Assembly: GCF_003182195.1 (NCBI RefSeq)
Contig: NZ_QGTM01000008.1
Span: forward strand, 1-64,000
DNA from: Halomonas sp. A11-A
GTDB taxonomy: Bacteria > Pseudomonadota > Gammaproteobacteria > Pseudomonadales > Halomonadaceae
Direction: 5' to 3'
Length of the DNA: 64,000 nucleotides
In this document: piece by piece, positions 1 through 8,668 of the stretch
Numbering within the stretch: position 1 is the stretch's first letter
How the letters are laid out: each line of letters starts with the position of its first letter
Made by a program: the position numbers and the translations under genes
Notes under the pieces: model-generated
The model's input: only the letters and a program-made list of their open reading frames with translations
The model's database searches: none
What the model was told of the DNA's origin: nothing

Positions 1-558
1 CCCAAGGCCGAGGTTACGGTCGACTGGTTCCATATCGTGCAGACCTTCACCAAGCGGCTGGACGAAGTGCGCAAGAAGGAGCGCCGGGAGCAGGGACACC
101 CCAAGTCGCTGCGCTGGGCCCTGCTGAAGAGCCTGGACAACGAGAACCTGACACCCAAGCAGCTGGCGGCGCTCGAGGAGCTGGTGGCCGATCAGAGCGC
201 TACCGCCGATGCCTGGGTGATCAAGGAAAAGCTGCGCTGGATCCAGAAGGCCCCGACGCCGCGAGCGGCTCGGTGGCGCATCACGCACTACCTCAAGGTC
301 ATGAAGGCGGCCGTCTCGGCGAAGCCACTGCTGAAGCCGATGGGTAAGGCCCTGGCAACGCTGGAGCGCCATGCCGATGCAGTGGCTAGGCGCTGGATCT
401 CGGGACTGACGAACGCACGACTGGAAGGGATGAACGGCCTGTTCCAGGCGGCAAGGTCACGCGCTCGCGGCTACCGGAACGAGGCCAACTTCATCGCCAT
501 GATCTACCTGATTGGCAGCCCGGTGGGCCTCCTGCTCGATCAGGCCAAATCCACATGA
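1..558 (+). CDS. ISL3-family transposase, C-terminal part (runs off the left edge)
   Basis: The reading frame is open from the first base, so the gene begins before the window and only about 185 residues are visible. The segment VTVDWFHIVQ at the left edge fits the region around the second catalytic Asp of ISL3 DDE transposases. The stretch ARLEGMNGLFQAARSRARGY near residue 145 carries the catalytic Glu and the typical ISL3 C-terminus (IAMIYLIGSPVG). The enzyme would cut and paste its own element. The C-terminal half looks intact. The right inverted repeat of the element should lie in the following AT-rich sequence, but I could not define it without the left end. Confidence 0.85.
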   Translation, partial: PKAEVTVDWFHIVQTFTKRLDEVRKKERREQGHPKSLRWALLKSLDNENLTPKQLAALEELVADQSATADAWVIKEKLRWIQKAPTPRAARWRITHYLKVMKAAVSAKPLLKPMGKALATLERHADAVARRWISGLTNARLEGMNGLFQAARSRARGYRNEANFIAMIYLIGSPVGLLLDQAKST

Positions 559-570
559 AACGACGAAGAA

Positions 571-727
571 CCATTTTTCTGAATGTTACTATCTTTATTA
601 TTTTTATAAAAATAGCTTTAGGGTTTTACGGGCAATCTATTACCAACTTTATTAATTTACAAAGACTATTATCTTATTGATTAATAGGCTTCGGAGAGCA
701 GTAAGTTTCTAACTTTATTTGATTACC
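571..727. other. AT-rich patch between the transposase and the DUF72 gene
   Basis: About 155 bases here are mostly A and T, in sharp contrast with the GC-rich flanks. No ORF or RNA is recognisable. The patch contains in-frame stops that cut off the start of the downstream DUF72 gene, the last being TGA at 720-722. It is probably the non-coding right end of the insertion sequence, or foreign DNA that arrived with it. Confidence 0.6.
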
Positions 728-749
728 ACAGTTCCACCTGGGGCTGCCG

Positions 750-1577
750 ATGTGGGCCAACCCCGACTGGCGCGGCGGCCTCTATCCGCCGCACGGCGGC
801 GGCCTCGAGGAGTACGCCCAGGTGTTCTCCGCCGTGGAGGGCAACACCACCTTCTACAGTGGGGCGCCGCGGGCCGAGAGCGTGGCGGCCTGGGCGTGCC
901 AGGCGCCGCCGGGCTTTCGCTTCTGTTTCAAGCTGCCCGCCGCCCTGACCCACGACAAGCGACTGGCCGGCATCGAGGCCGAGCTCGACGCCTTCCTCGC
1001 GGCGCTCGCCCCACTGCACGATCGCCTGGGGCCGCTGATGGTGCAGCTGCCCCGGGACTTCGGTGCCGAGGAGCTGCCCCGGTTGGAAGCGCTGCTGGGT
1101 CGCTGGCCGGCAGAGATTCCCTGCGCGGTGGAGGTGCGCCACAGCGAATTTTTCCACAAGGGGACGGCGGAGCGCGATCTCAACAGGTTGTTGATAACTC
1201 ATGGCGTGGATCGCGTGATGCTCGACGTGCGGCCGCTCTTCGCCACCCCCGCCGGCGACCATCCCAGCCTGCGCCAGGCCCAGCGCGAGAAGCCAAGACG
1301 CCCATTACACGTGCTTTCCACGGCGGATCGGCCGGTGGTCCGTTTCATCGGTCACCTGGATGGTGAGATCAACGCTCGCTGCTTCGCCCCCTGGATCGAG
1401 CGTCTCTCCCTGTGGATAAAACAGGGGAAAACCCCTTACCTGATGGTGCATACGCCCGACAACCGGCGGGCCCCGGAGTTGGCGCGACGCCTGCATGGGC
1501 GGCTGGTGGAGCGGCTGGCGCTGCCTGCCTTGCCGCCTTTCCCCGGCGAGGCCCAGGCCAGCCTGTTCGGAGGCTGA
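750..1577 (+). CDS. DUF72 (YecE-like) protein, 5' end apparently lost
   Basis: This is a DUF72 family protein with a predicted TIM-barrel fold and unknown function. Family features seen are NTTFYS near residue 32, FCFKLPAALTHDKRL near 58, VEVRHSEFF near 130 and PYLMVHTPDNRRAPELA near the end. In-frame codons before the ATG read QFHLGLP, which looks like native N-terminal DUF72 sequence. They are preceded by an in-frame TGA at 720-722, with no ATG, GTG or TTG between. The original start therefore seems to have been removed by the AT-rich junction near 727. Translation from ATG 750 would lose only about ten residues, so the protein could still fold. There is no clear ribosome site before 750. 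Confidence 0.75.
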   Translation: MWANPDWRGGLYPPHGGGLEEYAQVFSAVEGNTTFYSGAPRAESVAAWACQAPPGFRFCFKLPAALTHDKRLAGIEAELDAFLAALAPLHDRLGPLMVQLPRDFGAEELPRLEALLGRWPAEIPCAVEVRHSEFFHKGTAERDLNRLLITHGVDRVMLDVRPLFATPAGDHPSLRQAQREKPRRPLHVLSTADRPVVRFIGHLDGEINARCFAPWIERLSLWIKQGKTPYLMVHTPDNRRAPELARRLHGRLVERLALPALPPFPGEAQASLFGG

Positions 1578-1915
1578 GGGGGTTCGCCCCATCGCTGAGC
1601 CAGGTCAACGAGATCGGACTGGCCATCAGACGTTTGATCGGATAGTTTTATGGGCCGGAGCGCCCTTACCCTGGATTCTGACTGGATTTGACGCCGAACC
1701 CGCGTCGATCTTGCGATGATCCTGCGTTCCCGCACCCTGCGCTCGACGTCTACCCGCCGGCGGTCGCGGGGTGTAGCGGCAGCGATCCTGCCCGGATCCT
1801 GTCATGCTCTGGATGGCGCCCTGCGACCCATGGCGTCCTGGACGTGGCAATGACAAGCACAAGCCGCCATTGCGCCGGACCGGCCGCTGGCGACACGACC
1901 AAGACAGGGTGACAC
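1578..1915. other. Intergenic region upstream of the NSS transporter
   Basis: No gene or RNA is recognisable in these 338 bases. At 1579-1590 there is a short GGGG-TTCG-CCCC hairpin just after the DUF72 stop, with no T run, so it is at best a weak terminator. A TTGACG at 1688-1693 is -35-like, but no convincing -10 follows. The transporter promoter presumably lies in this region. Confidence 0.4.
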
Positions 1916-3259
1916 ATGTCGAAACTCTCCCACGCTCAGTGGTCATCGAAGATGGCCTTCATCCTGGCAGCCACCGGTTCGGCGGTAGGGCTGGGCAATA
2001 TCTGGCGCTTCTCCTACATGGTAGGTGACAGCGGGGGCGCGGCCTTCGTGCTCGTCTACCTCGCCTGCGTGGCCCTGGTGGGCCTGCCGATCCTGGTCGC
2101 CGAGTGGCTGATCGGCCGCCGTGGCCAGGAGAACCCGATCAACTCCATGCTGGACCTGGCCCGCCAGAGCGGTCGCCTGCCGGCCTGGGCGCTGGTCGGC
2201 GCGAGCGGTGTGCTCGCCGCCTTCCTGATCCTCTCCTTCTATAGCGTGATCGGCGGCTGGTCGCTCTCCTATACCCTGAGTTCGGTTACCGGCGCCTTCT
2301 CCGGGCAGGATGCCGATGCCATCGGCGCCCTCTTCGGCGGCCTGTTGGGCAGCCCAGGCACGCTGACCCTGTGGCACACCGCCTTCATGGCACTGGTGAT
2401 CTTCATCGTCGCCCGCGGTGTGACCAAGGGGCTCGAGGGCGCCGTGCGCACCATGATGCCGGGGCTGGTGCTGCTGCTGATCGTGCTGGTCGGCTACGGC
2501 ATGACCACCGGTCACTTCGGCGAGGCGCTGGCCTTCATGTTCCGCCCCGACTGGAGCGCGGTGACCGGGGGCGTGGTGCTGGCCGCCATGGGGCAGGCCT
2601 TCTTCACCCTCTCCCTGGGCATGGGCATCATGATGGCCTACGGCTCCTACCTGGGCGAGGACGTCAACCTGATCGGCACCGCCCGTACGGTGATCATCCT
2701 CGACACCGTGATCGCGCTGCTGGCGGGCATGGCGATCTTCCCCATCGTCTTCGCCAACGGCATGAGCCCCGCCGATGGGCCCGGGCTGATCTTCGTCAAC
2801 CTGCCGGTGGCCTTCGGCAACATGACCGGCGGTGCCATCCTCGGCCTGATGTTCTTCCTGCTGCTCACCTTCGCGGCGCTGACCTCGGCGATCTCGCTGC
2901 TGGAGCCGGTGGTGGAGCTGGTGGAGGAGCGCACCCCGCTCTCCCGTGTGGCGGCGACCCTGACGAGCGGCGTGGCGGTATGGGCGCTGGGCATCGCGGC
3001 GCTGATGTCGTTCAACGTCTGGGGAGACTTCCTGATCTTCGGCCTGAACATCTTCGACCTGCTGGATACCTTCACCAGCAAGGTGCTGCTGCCCCTGACC
3101 GGCCTCGGGGCGATCCTCTTCGTGGCCTGGTGCCTGGAGCGCCAGAGCGTGGCCAGCGAGCTCGGCCTGGCCGGCGGCACGGAGCGGCTGTGGCACCTGG
3201 TGGCCCGCTATGTGGCGCCCATCGGGGTGATCGTGGTCTTCGTCACCGGCCTGCTCTAG
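1916..3259 (+). CDS. Sodium-dependent transporter of the NSS (SNF) family
   Basis: This is a predicted inner-membrane Na+ symporter for amino acids or related amines. The N-terminus carries the NSS signature: WSSKMAFILAATGSAVGLGN followed by IWRF, the TM1 unwound region that binds Na+ and substrate. About eleven or twelve hydrophobic segments follow over 447 residues, the usual size of bacterial members such as MhsT or TnaT. The start is the ATG 7-8 nt after AGGGTG. The gene stands alone and ends at a strong hairpin. Substrate cannot be read from the sequence; tryptophan, tyrosine and other hydrophobic amino acids are usual for this group. Confidence 0.9.
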   Translation: MSKLSHAQWSSKMAFILAATGSAVGLGNIWRFSYMVGDSGGAAFVLVYLACVALVGLPILVAEWLIGRRGQENPINSMLDLARQSGRLPAWALVGASGVLAAFLILSFYSVIGGWSLSYTLSSVTGAFSGQDADAIGALFGGLLGSPGTLTLWHTAFMALVIFIVARGVTKGLEGAVRTMMPGLVLLLIVLVGYGMTTGHFGEALAFMFRPDWSAVTGGVVLAAMGQAFFTLSLGMGIMMAYGSYLGEDVNLIGTARTVIILDTVIALLAGMAIFPIVFANGMSPADGPGLIFVNLPVAFGNMTGGAILGLMFFLLLTFAALTSAISLLEPVVELVEERTPLSRVAATLTSGVAVWALGIAALMSFNVWGDFLIFGLNIFDLLDTFTSKVLLPLTGLGAILFVAWCLERQSVASELGLAGGTERLWHLVARYVAPIGVIVVFVTGLL

Positions 3260-3290
3260 GCGGGACGATCCGAAGAGGGCAGAAAGCCCT

Positions 3291-3316
3291 GCGAGCCCCG
3301 CCCCGGCGGGGCTCGC
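3291..3316. terminator. Hairpin terminator between convergent genes
   Basis: The arms GCGAGCCCCGCC and GGCGGGGCTCGC are perfect 12-bp complements around a CC loop. They lie between the convergent NSS transporter and the small protein at 3352-3561. The T run is weak on both strands, so this is a candidate bidirectional terminator. Confidence 0.65.
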
Positions 3317-3351
3317 GTCGTTGTGGGGGTGCCCTGGCCGTTGGGCCGGGG

Positions 3352-3561
3352 TCAGTGCATCTCGTCGAGCTCGTCTTCCGGCAGCTCGGCGATGTCACGG
3401 GACAGCTGCTTGAACTCCTCATGGAGCTCGATGCCCCGCCGGGCCCGCAGGTTGCGCTGGGCGGCGGTGCGGCTGCGCTGCTCGTGCTCGACGACTTCCA
3501 TGCTCATGAAGATGTCGAGGAGTTCGCTCTTCAGGGAGGTTAACCGTTCGACATTGCGCAT
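3352..3561 (-). CDS. Small charged protein of unknown function (69 aa)
   Basis: The protein begins MRNVERLTSLKSELLDIFMS and ends in an acidic tail (ELPEDELDEMH). It has no membrane segment or signal peptide. The sequence is highly charged and predicted mostly helical, with RNLRARRGIELHEEFKQLSR in the second half. That half vaguely recalls the PA3496-like small protein family, but I cannot confirm it. The frame stays open for ten more codons upstream, but AAGGAGAG lies 7 nt before the ATG at 3561 and decides the start. The gene faces away from hexR and ends at the shared hairpin. Confidence 0.65.
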   Translation of the reverse strand: MRNVERLTSLKSELLDIFMSMEVVEHEQRSRTAAQRNLRARRGIELHEEFKQLSRDIAELPEDELDEMH

Positions 3562-3809
3562 GATCGACTCTCCTTGGACACTACGCGGCACTGCAAGTCT
3601 TACTATATCTCACTTGACAGAATGATGACGATCAGGGTTTTACGCCACAACGAAGGGTAAACGCTGGCGTTCGGACGGGGTCACCGCTGGCGGCCGGGGC
3701 GGCACCGACATCTTGCGCTGCACAATGCCGGCTCCTTGGGCATACTGTGTCAAACCCGTTACCCGTATCGTCACTGCCCGGGGCGATACCCCCATTCGAG
3801 GAGCTTCCA

Positions 3810-4667
3810 GTGAGCAGCGCCCTTTTCGATGAGATGAGACGCCGCATGGAGCACTTCCGCCGCTCCGAGCAGAAGGTGGCGCGCTTCGTGCTGCGCAACC
3901 CCGAGGAAGTGATCCACATGCGCATCGTCGACCTGGCCACCGAGGCCAAGGTCAGCGAGCCCACGGTGGTGCGCTTCTGCCGCGCCCTGGGCTGCAACGG
4001 CTTCCAGGACTTCAAGCTCAAGCTGGCCCAGATGCTGGCCACCGGCAGCCAGTTCGCCCAGTTCTCCATGAACGACAGCGACTCGGTGGCGGAATTCTCC
4101 CAGAGCATCTTCGATTCCACCGTGGGCACCCTGCTGTCGGTGCGCGACCGCCTCGACAACGAGGCGCTGAGCCAGGCGATCAACGCCCTGGCCATGGCCA
4201 ACCGGGTGGAGTTCTACGGCTTCGGCGCCTCCGGCGCGGTGGCCTTCGACGCCCAGCACAAGTTCTTCCGCCTGCAGATCTCCACCGCGGCCTATGCCGA
4301 CCCGCACATGCAGAACATGTCGGCGGTGACCCTCAAGGAGGGCGACGTGGTGGTGGCGATCTCCCAGACCGGCCGTACCCGGGCGCTGGTGGCCAGCGTG
4401 CGCCTGGCCAGGGAGGCCGGCGCCACGGTGATCGGGCTCTGCCCCAGCGGCTCGCCGCTGGCCGAGGAGGTCACCCTGCCGCTCTATATCGACGTCCACG
4501 AGGACACCGAGATCTACACTCCCATGAGCTCGCGCATCGCCCACCTGGTGCTGGTCGACGTGCTGGCGGTGGGCGTGGCCAAGACCCGCGGTCCCAAGCT
4601 GGCCGAGCAGCTCAAGTCGGTGAAGAAAAGCCTGATTCCGCTGCGCTACCCCGAGGAAGAGGCCTAG
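3810..4667 (+). CDS. hexR: HexR-like RpiR-family transcriptional regulator
   Basis: This is a cytoplasmic regulator of central carbon metabolism. In proteobacteria HexR senses 2-keto-3-deoxy-6-phosphogluconate and represses Entner-Doudoroff and related genes. An N-terminal HTH_6 domain (residues 1-80) contains RRSEQKVARFVLRNPEEVI and VSEPTVVRFCRALGCNGFQD. A C-terminal SIS sugar-phosphate domain carries FGASGAVAFDAQHKFFRL and AISQTGRTR. Two starts are in frame: GTG 3747 and GTG 3810. GAGGAG sits 7 nt before 3810, and the protein from there (285 aa) begins at the same place as E. coli HexR, so 3810 is chosen. The assignment to HexR rather than another RpiR paralogue rests on recognition; no ED genes are adjacent. 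Confidence 0.85.
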   Translation: MSSALFDEMRRRMEHFRRSEQKVARFVLRNPEEVIHMRIVDLATEAKVSEPTVVRFCRALGCNGFQDFKLKLAQMLATGSQFAQFSMNDSDSVAEFSQSIFDSTVGTLLSVRDRLDNEALSQAINALAMANRVEFYGFGASGAVAFDAQHKFFRLQISTAAYADPHMQNMSAVTLKEGDVVVAISQTGRTRALVASVRLAREAGATVIGLCPSGSPLAEEVTLPLYIDVHEDTEIYTPMSSRIAHLVLVDVLAVGVAKTRGPKLAEQLKSVKKSLIPLRYPEEEA

Positions 4668-4759
4668 GCAAAACCAGGCGCGGCGAGGGCAGGCCGAGGA
4701 GGAGAGGCGGGCAATATGCTAAGCTGATCGCCCATTTTCCGAGCAGCGATGCCCTCTCC

Positions 4760-6961
4760 ATGGACGACGTCACGGCGATCCTCGACCACCTCAACACCGC
4801 CCAGCGCGAGGCGGTCAGTGCCCCCCAGGGCAACATGCTGGTGCTGGCCGGTGCCGGCTCCGGCAAGACCCGGGTGCTGGTCCACCGCATCGCCTGGCTG
4901 ATGCAGGCCGAGGGGCTCTCCCCCTATGCCGTGCTCGCCGTGACCTTCACCAACAAGGCGGCCCGCGAGATGCGCACCCGCCTGGAGGCGCTGCTCGGGC
5001 TCTCCCTGCGCCACGTCTGGGTGGGCACCTTCCACTCCACGGCCCACCGCCTGCTGCGCACCCACTGGCAGGATGCCCGGCTGCCCCAGCACTTCCAGAT
5101 CATCGATTCCGATGACCAGCTGCGCCTGATCAAGCGGCTGATCAAGGAGCACGAGATCGATGACGAGCGCTTCCCGCCGCGCCAGGTGCAGAGCTTCATC
5201 TCGGGCTGCAAGGAGGAAGGGCTGCGCCCCCACCAGGTCGACGTCCATGGCGACGCCTACCTGGGGCAGATGGTGGAGCTCTACGAGCGTTACCAGCTCA
5301 CCTGCGAGCGCGGCGGCCTGGTGGACTTCGGCGAGCTCCTGCTGCGCAGCCTCGAACTCCTGCGCGACAACCCCGCCCTGCTGACCCACTACCAGGAGCG
5401 CTTCGCCCACGTGCTGGTGGATGAGTTCCAGGACACCAACACCCTGCAGTACGCCTGGCTGAAGCTGCTCACCGGCATGCGCACGCCGATGACCGTGGTG
5501 GGCGACGACGACCAGTCCATCTACGGCTGGCGCGGCGCCCGGGTGGAGAACATCCGCCGCTTCGAGCAGGAGTTCCCGGAGACGAAGACGGTGCGCCTGG
5601 AGCAGAACTACCGCTCCACCAGCGCCATCCTCGAGGCCGCCAACGCCCTGATCAGCCACAACACCGAGCGCATGGGCAAGGAGCTGTGGACCGACGGCGC
5701 CCGCGGCGAGCCCATCTCCGTCTATGCGGGCTTCAACGACCTGGACGAGTCCCGCTTCATCGTCGACACCATCCGCGAGAAGGTCGACGAGGGCTTCCAT
5801 CGCCGCGAGATCGCCATCCTCTACCGCTCCAACGCCCAGTCCCGGGTGATCGAGGAGACCCTGATCCGCCAGGGCGTGCCCTACCGCATCTACGGCGGGC
5901 ACCGCTTCTACGAGCGCCTGGAGATCAAGAACGCCCTGGCCTACCTGCGCCTGCTGCTCAACCGCGACGACGACGCCTCCCTGGAGCGGGTGATCAACGT
6001 GCCGGCCCGGGGCATCGGCACCCGCACCGTGGAGCTTCTGCGTACCCGGGCCCGGGAGAGCGGCGTCTCGCTGTGGCAGGCGCTGCATGACGGCGTGAGC
6101 GACGGCACCCTCAAGGGGCGCGCCGGCAGCGTCGTGCAGGCCTTCGCCGAGCTGATCGAGCGGCTCGACGACGAGACCGCGGGGCTGGCGCTGCACGAGA
6201 TCATCGATCACGTCATCGAGCGCTCGGGGCTGGTGGAGCACCACCGCAGCGAGAAGGGCGAGAAGGGCCAGGCCCGGGTCGAGAACCTGGAGGAGCTGGT
6301 CAACGCCGCCCGCGCCTTCACCCAGGGCGAGTCCTTCGATCCCCCCGAGGCCGGCGAGGGAGCCGTGGCGCTGGAGGCCTTCCTCTCCGAGGCGGCGCTG
6401 AATGCCGGCGAGCACGAGGCGGACGAGTTCGAGGACAGCGTCCAGCTGATGACTCTGCACTCCGCCAAGGGGCTGGAGTTCCCGGTGGTCTTCATGGCCG
6501 GCGTGGAGGAGGGGCTCTTCCCCCACCGCATGTCGGCGGAGGAGCCGGGGCGCCTGGAGGAGGAGCGCCGGCTCTGCTACGTGGGCCTGACCCGCGCCAT
6601 GAAGAAGCTCTACCTGACCCACGCCGAGATCCGCCGCCTGCACGGCAAGGAGACCTTCCAGCGGGCCTCGCGCTTCCTGCGCGAGCTCCCCGAGCAGTAC
6701 CTGGAGGAGGTGCGCCTGCGCGGCCAGATCAGCCGGCCGGTGACCACCTCGCGCCCCTCGGGGCTGCGCCAGACCGAGGTGAATGGCGGCGCCGACCTGC
6801 CGAGTCTCTCGCTGGGCCAGCGGGTCCACCACCCGGTGTTCGGTGAGGGGGTGATCCTCAACGCCGAGGGGCAGGGCGAGCGCGCCCGGGTGCATGTCAG
6901 CTTCGAGGGCGAGGGCGACAAGTGGCTGGTGCTGGGCTTCGCCAAGCTGACGCCGCTCTGA
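4760..6961 (+). CDS. uvrD: DNA helicase II (UvrD), SF1A 3'-5' helicase
   Basis: UvrD unwinds DNA in nucleotide excision repair, mismatch repair and removal of RecA filaments. The SF1A motifs are in order: Walker A LAGAGSGKT at residues 29-37, motif Ia FTNKAAREMRTRL, DEFQDTN (motif II), VGDDDQSIYGWRGA (motif III), LEQNYRSTS (motif IV), QLMTLHSAKGLEFPVVF (motif V) and RRLCYVGLTRAMKKLYLT (motif VI). A Tudor-like C-terminal segment (HHPVFGEGVIL) is present, as in E. coli UvrD. The length of 733 residues is normal. A second SF1 helicase, Rep, is encoded at 43.2 kb. The ATG at 4760 has a poor ribosome site but matches the family start. I saw no LexA box upstream. Confidence 0.97.
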   Translation: MDDVTAILDHLNTAQREAVSAPQGNMLVLAGAGSGKTRVLVHRIAWLMQAEGLSPYAVLAVTFTNKAAREMRTRLEALLGLSLRHVWVGTFHSTAHRLLRTHWQDARLPQHFQIIDSDDQLRLIKRLIKEHEIDDERFPPRQVQSFISGCKEEGLRPHQVDVHGDAYLGQMVELYERYQLTCERGGLVDFGELLLRSLELLRDNPALLTHYQERFAHVLVDEFQDTNTLQYAWLKLLTGMRTPMTVVGDDDQSIYGWRGARVENIRRFEQEFPETKTVRLEQNYRSTSAILEAANALISHNTERMGKELWTDGARGEPISVYAGFNDLDESRFIVDTIREKVDEGFHRREIAILYRSNAQSRVIEETLIRQGVPYRIYGGHRFYERLEIKNALAYLRLLLNRDDDASLERVINVPARGIGTRTVELLRTRARESGVSLWQALHDGVSDGTLKGRAGSVVQAFAELIERLDDETAGLALHEIIDHVIERSGLVEHHRSEKGEKGQARVENLEELVNAARAFTQGESFDPPEAGEGAVALEAFLSEAALNAGEHEADEFEDSVQLMTLHSAKGLEFPVVFMAGVEEGLFPHRMSAEEPGRLEEERRLCYVGLTRAMKKLYLTHAEIRRLHGKETFQRASRFLRELPEQYLEEVRLRGQISRPVTTSRPSGLRQTEVNGGADLPSLSLGQRVHHPVFGEGVILNAEGQGERARVHVSFEGEGDKWLVLGFAKLTPL

Positions 6962-6966
6962 GGGTC

Positions 6967-6984
6967 GTTGACGATAACGTCAAC
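6967..6984. promoter_or_regulatory. Perfect palindrome, candidate operator upstream of the TRAP binding protein
   Basis: The sequence GTTGACG-ATAA-CGTCAAC is an exact inverted repeat with 7-bp arms, just after the uvrD stop and about 110 nt before the TRAP gene. It includes a TTGACG that could act as a -35. There is no T run, so a regulator site is more likely than a terminator. The binding protein is unknown. Confidence 0.45.
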
Positions 6985-7095
6985 GTCGCGGTCTTGTGGC
7001 CCAATTCGGCCTTGGCGCATACTCGCTGGCGGACACCACCGCGCGTCATCACGCCGCGCGGCCCGATATAACAAGCCTTTCGGAGTCATGCCCTC

Positions 7096-8187
7096 ATGCA
7101 ACGCCGCAACTTCCTGAAGACCCTCGGTGCCGGCGCCGCCGGCGTCGCCGCCGCCCCCTTCGTGGCCACCACCGCCAAGGCCCAGGAGACCATCACCTGG
7201 GACATGGTCACCTCCTGGCCGCGCAACTTTCCGGCGCTCGGCACCGGAGCCAACGAGTTCGCCCAGCGCGTCGAGGCGCTCTCCGGCGGGCGCATGCGCA
7301 TCCGCGTTCACGGTGCTGGCGAGCTGGTACCGGCCATGGAGGTCTTCGACGCCGTGGCCGCCGGCACCGCCGAGATGGGTCACTCCACCGCCTACTACTG
7401 GCGCGGCAAGGTGGCGGCCTCCCAGTTCTTTACCGCGGTCCCCTTCGGCATGAACACCACCGAGACCAACGCCTGGCTCTACCACGGTGGCGGCCAGGAG
7501 CTGTGGGACGAGATCTACGCCAAGCACAACCTCAAGCCCTTCGCGGTGGGCAACACCGGTACCCAGATGGCGGGCTGGTTCAAGAAGGAGATCAACTCCC
7601 TCTCGGACATGCAGGGCATCCGCCTGCGCCTGCCGGGCCTGGCCGGGGAGGCGATGAATCGCATCGGCGTCACCACGGTGACCATGCCCGCCTCCGAGAT
7701 CTTCACCTCCCTGCAGACCGGGGTGCTGGACGCCGCCGACTGGGTGGGCCCCTACAACGACATGGCCCTGGGCCTGCATCAGGTGACCGACTACTACTAC
7801 ACCTCGGTGTGGAACGAGCCCAGCGCGGTGCTCGAGGGCACCGTCAACCTGGATGCCTGGAACGCCCTGCCCGACGACCTCAAGGCGGTGGTGCGCGAGG
7901 CGGCCAAGGCCTCCAACCTCTCCATGATCAGCGAGTTTGCCTACCGCAACGCCCAGGCCCTGGAGACCCTGGTCGAGGAGCACGGTGTCCAGCTGCGCAC
8001 CTTCCCGGAGGACGTCATGCAGGCGCTCTATGATGCCTCCATGGAGGTGGTCCAGGCCCAGGTCGACAGCGATCCGGATTCGAAGAAGGTCTACGACTCC
8101 TACGTGGCCTTCCAGCAGCTGGTACGGCCGTTCAGCGACGTCGGCGAGTACTCCTACCTGAAGGGGCGCGAGGCCGTCGGCGCCTGA
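7096..8187 (+). CDS. TRAP transporter substrate-binding protein (DctP family, orphan)
   Basis: This is a periplasmic binding protein of a TRAP transporter. It has a twin-arginine-type signal (MQRRNFLKTLGAGAAGVAAA, cleavage near AKA-QE), so it is probably exported folded. The mature part shows DctP family features: TSWPRNFPALGTGANEFAQR, the specificity region GIRLRLPGLAGEAMNR, and SLQTGVLDAADWVGPYNDMA. The last of these resembles the TakP subgroup that binds 2-keto or organic acids. The length of 363 residues is typical. No DctQ or DctM gene is adjacent, so its membrane partners must be encoded elsewhere. A strong hairpin follows the stop. Confidence 0.88.
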   Translation: MQRRNFLKTLGAGAAGVAAAPFVATTAKAQETITWDMVTSWPRNFPALGTGANEFAQRVEALSGGRMRIRVHGAGELVPAMEVFDAVAAGTAEMGHSTAYYWRGKVAASQFFTAVPFGMNTTETNAWLYHGGGQELWDEIYAKHNLKPFAVGNTGTQMAGWFKKEINSLSDMQGIRLRLPGLAGEAMNRIGVTTVTMPASEIFTSLQTGVLDAADWVGPYNDMALGLHQVTDYYYTSVWNEPSAVLEGTVNLDAWNALPDDLKAVVREAAKASNLSMISEFAYRNAQALETLVEEHGVQLRTFPEDVMQALYDASMEVVQAQVDSDPDSKKVYDSYVAFQQLVRPFSDVGEYSYLKGREAVGA

Positions 8188-8208
8188 TACCGCGCGTGCG
8201 GAATCGCT

Positions 8209-8236
8209 ATCGGGGGCGCCACTTGGCGCCCCCGAT
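8209..8236. terminator. Hairpin terminator between convergent genes
   Basis: The 13-bp perfect arms ATCGGGGGCGCCA and TGGCGCCCCCGAT flank a 2-nt loop. The hairpin lies between the TRAP binding protein and the convergent thioesterase gene and probably serves both. Confidence 0.7.
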
Positions 8237-8266
8237 GCGTTGCGGCTGACCGGCGAGAGAGACGGC

Positions 8267-8668
8267 CTACTGGTGCACGGCGCGGATGCGGCCCTTGTCG
8301 TCCAGGGCCACCATCACGAAGGTCGCCTCGGTCACCTTGTGCAGCTCCTTGGAGTCACGCTCCTGGGGCTGGCGGATCCACACCTCCACGTCGATGCGGA
8401 TCGAGCTGTGGCCGATCTCGCACACGGTGGTGTAGATGTTGACCATGGAGCCCACGCGCACCGGGCAGAGGAAGTCCATGGCCTCGATGGCCACGGTGGC
8501 GGTGCGGCCATGGGCCTCGCGACCGGCGGCCAGCTCGGCGGCCTGGTCCATGTGGGCCACCAGCCAGCCGCCGGCGATGTCGCCATGCAGATTGGTGTCC
8601 TGGCGGCTGGCCAGCAGTTTCAGGGTGAGATCGCCCCTGGGAGCGGGGATATCGTCGAGGTCTGTCAT
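8267..8668 (-). CDS. Acyl-CoA thioesterase, YciA-like hotdog fold
   Basis: The protein probably hydrolyses acyl-CoA esters in the cytoplasm. It aligns with E. coli YciA along its length: RGDLTLKLLASRQDTNLHGD followed by IAGGWLVAHMDQAAELAA near the N-terminus, then VAIEAMDFLCPVRVGSMV and an IDVEVWI strand. The Asp in the DTNxxGDI region is the usual catalytic position. An upstream TTG (8713) would add 15 unrelated residues. The ATG at 8668 gives 133 aa and matches the family start, so it is preferred. The start codon lies inside the Pho box that serves pstS on the other strand, so PhoB binding could also affect this gene. Confidence 0.85.
   Translation of the reverse strand: MTDLDDIPAPRGDLTLKLLASRQDTNLHGDIAGGWLVAHMDQAAELAAGREAHGRTATVAIEAMDFLCPVRVGSMVNIYTTVCEIGHSSIRIDVEVWIRQPQERDSKELHKVTEATFVMVALDDKGRIRAVHQ

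Noticed and set aside
3747-3809. GTG 3747 as the hexR start
   Set aside because: It lacks a ribosome site, whereas GTG 3810 has GAGGAG at ideal spacing and matches the family start.
4664-6895. A 743-codon open frame on the minus strand opposite uvrD
   Set aside because: The translation is low-complexity (Gly, Ala, Leu, His-rich) and mirrors uvrD codons; uvrD has all helicase motifs. It is a GC-rich shadow frame.
6967-6984. The palindrome after uvrD as a terminator
   Set aside because: It has no T run on either strand, is short (7-bp arms), and contains a -35-like element before the next gene.
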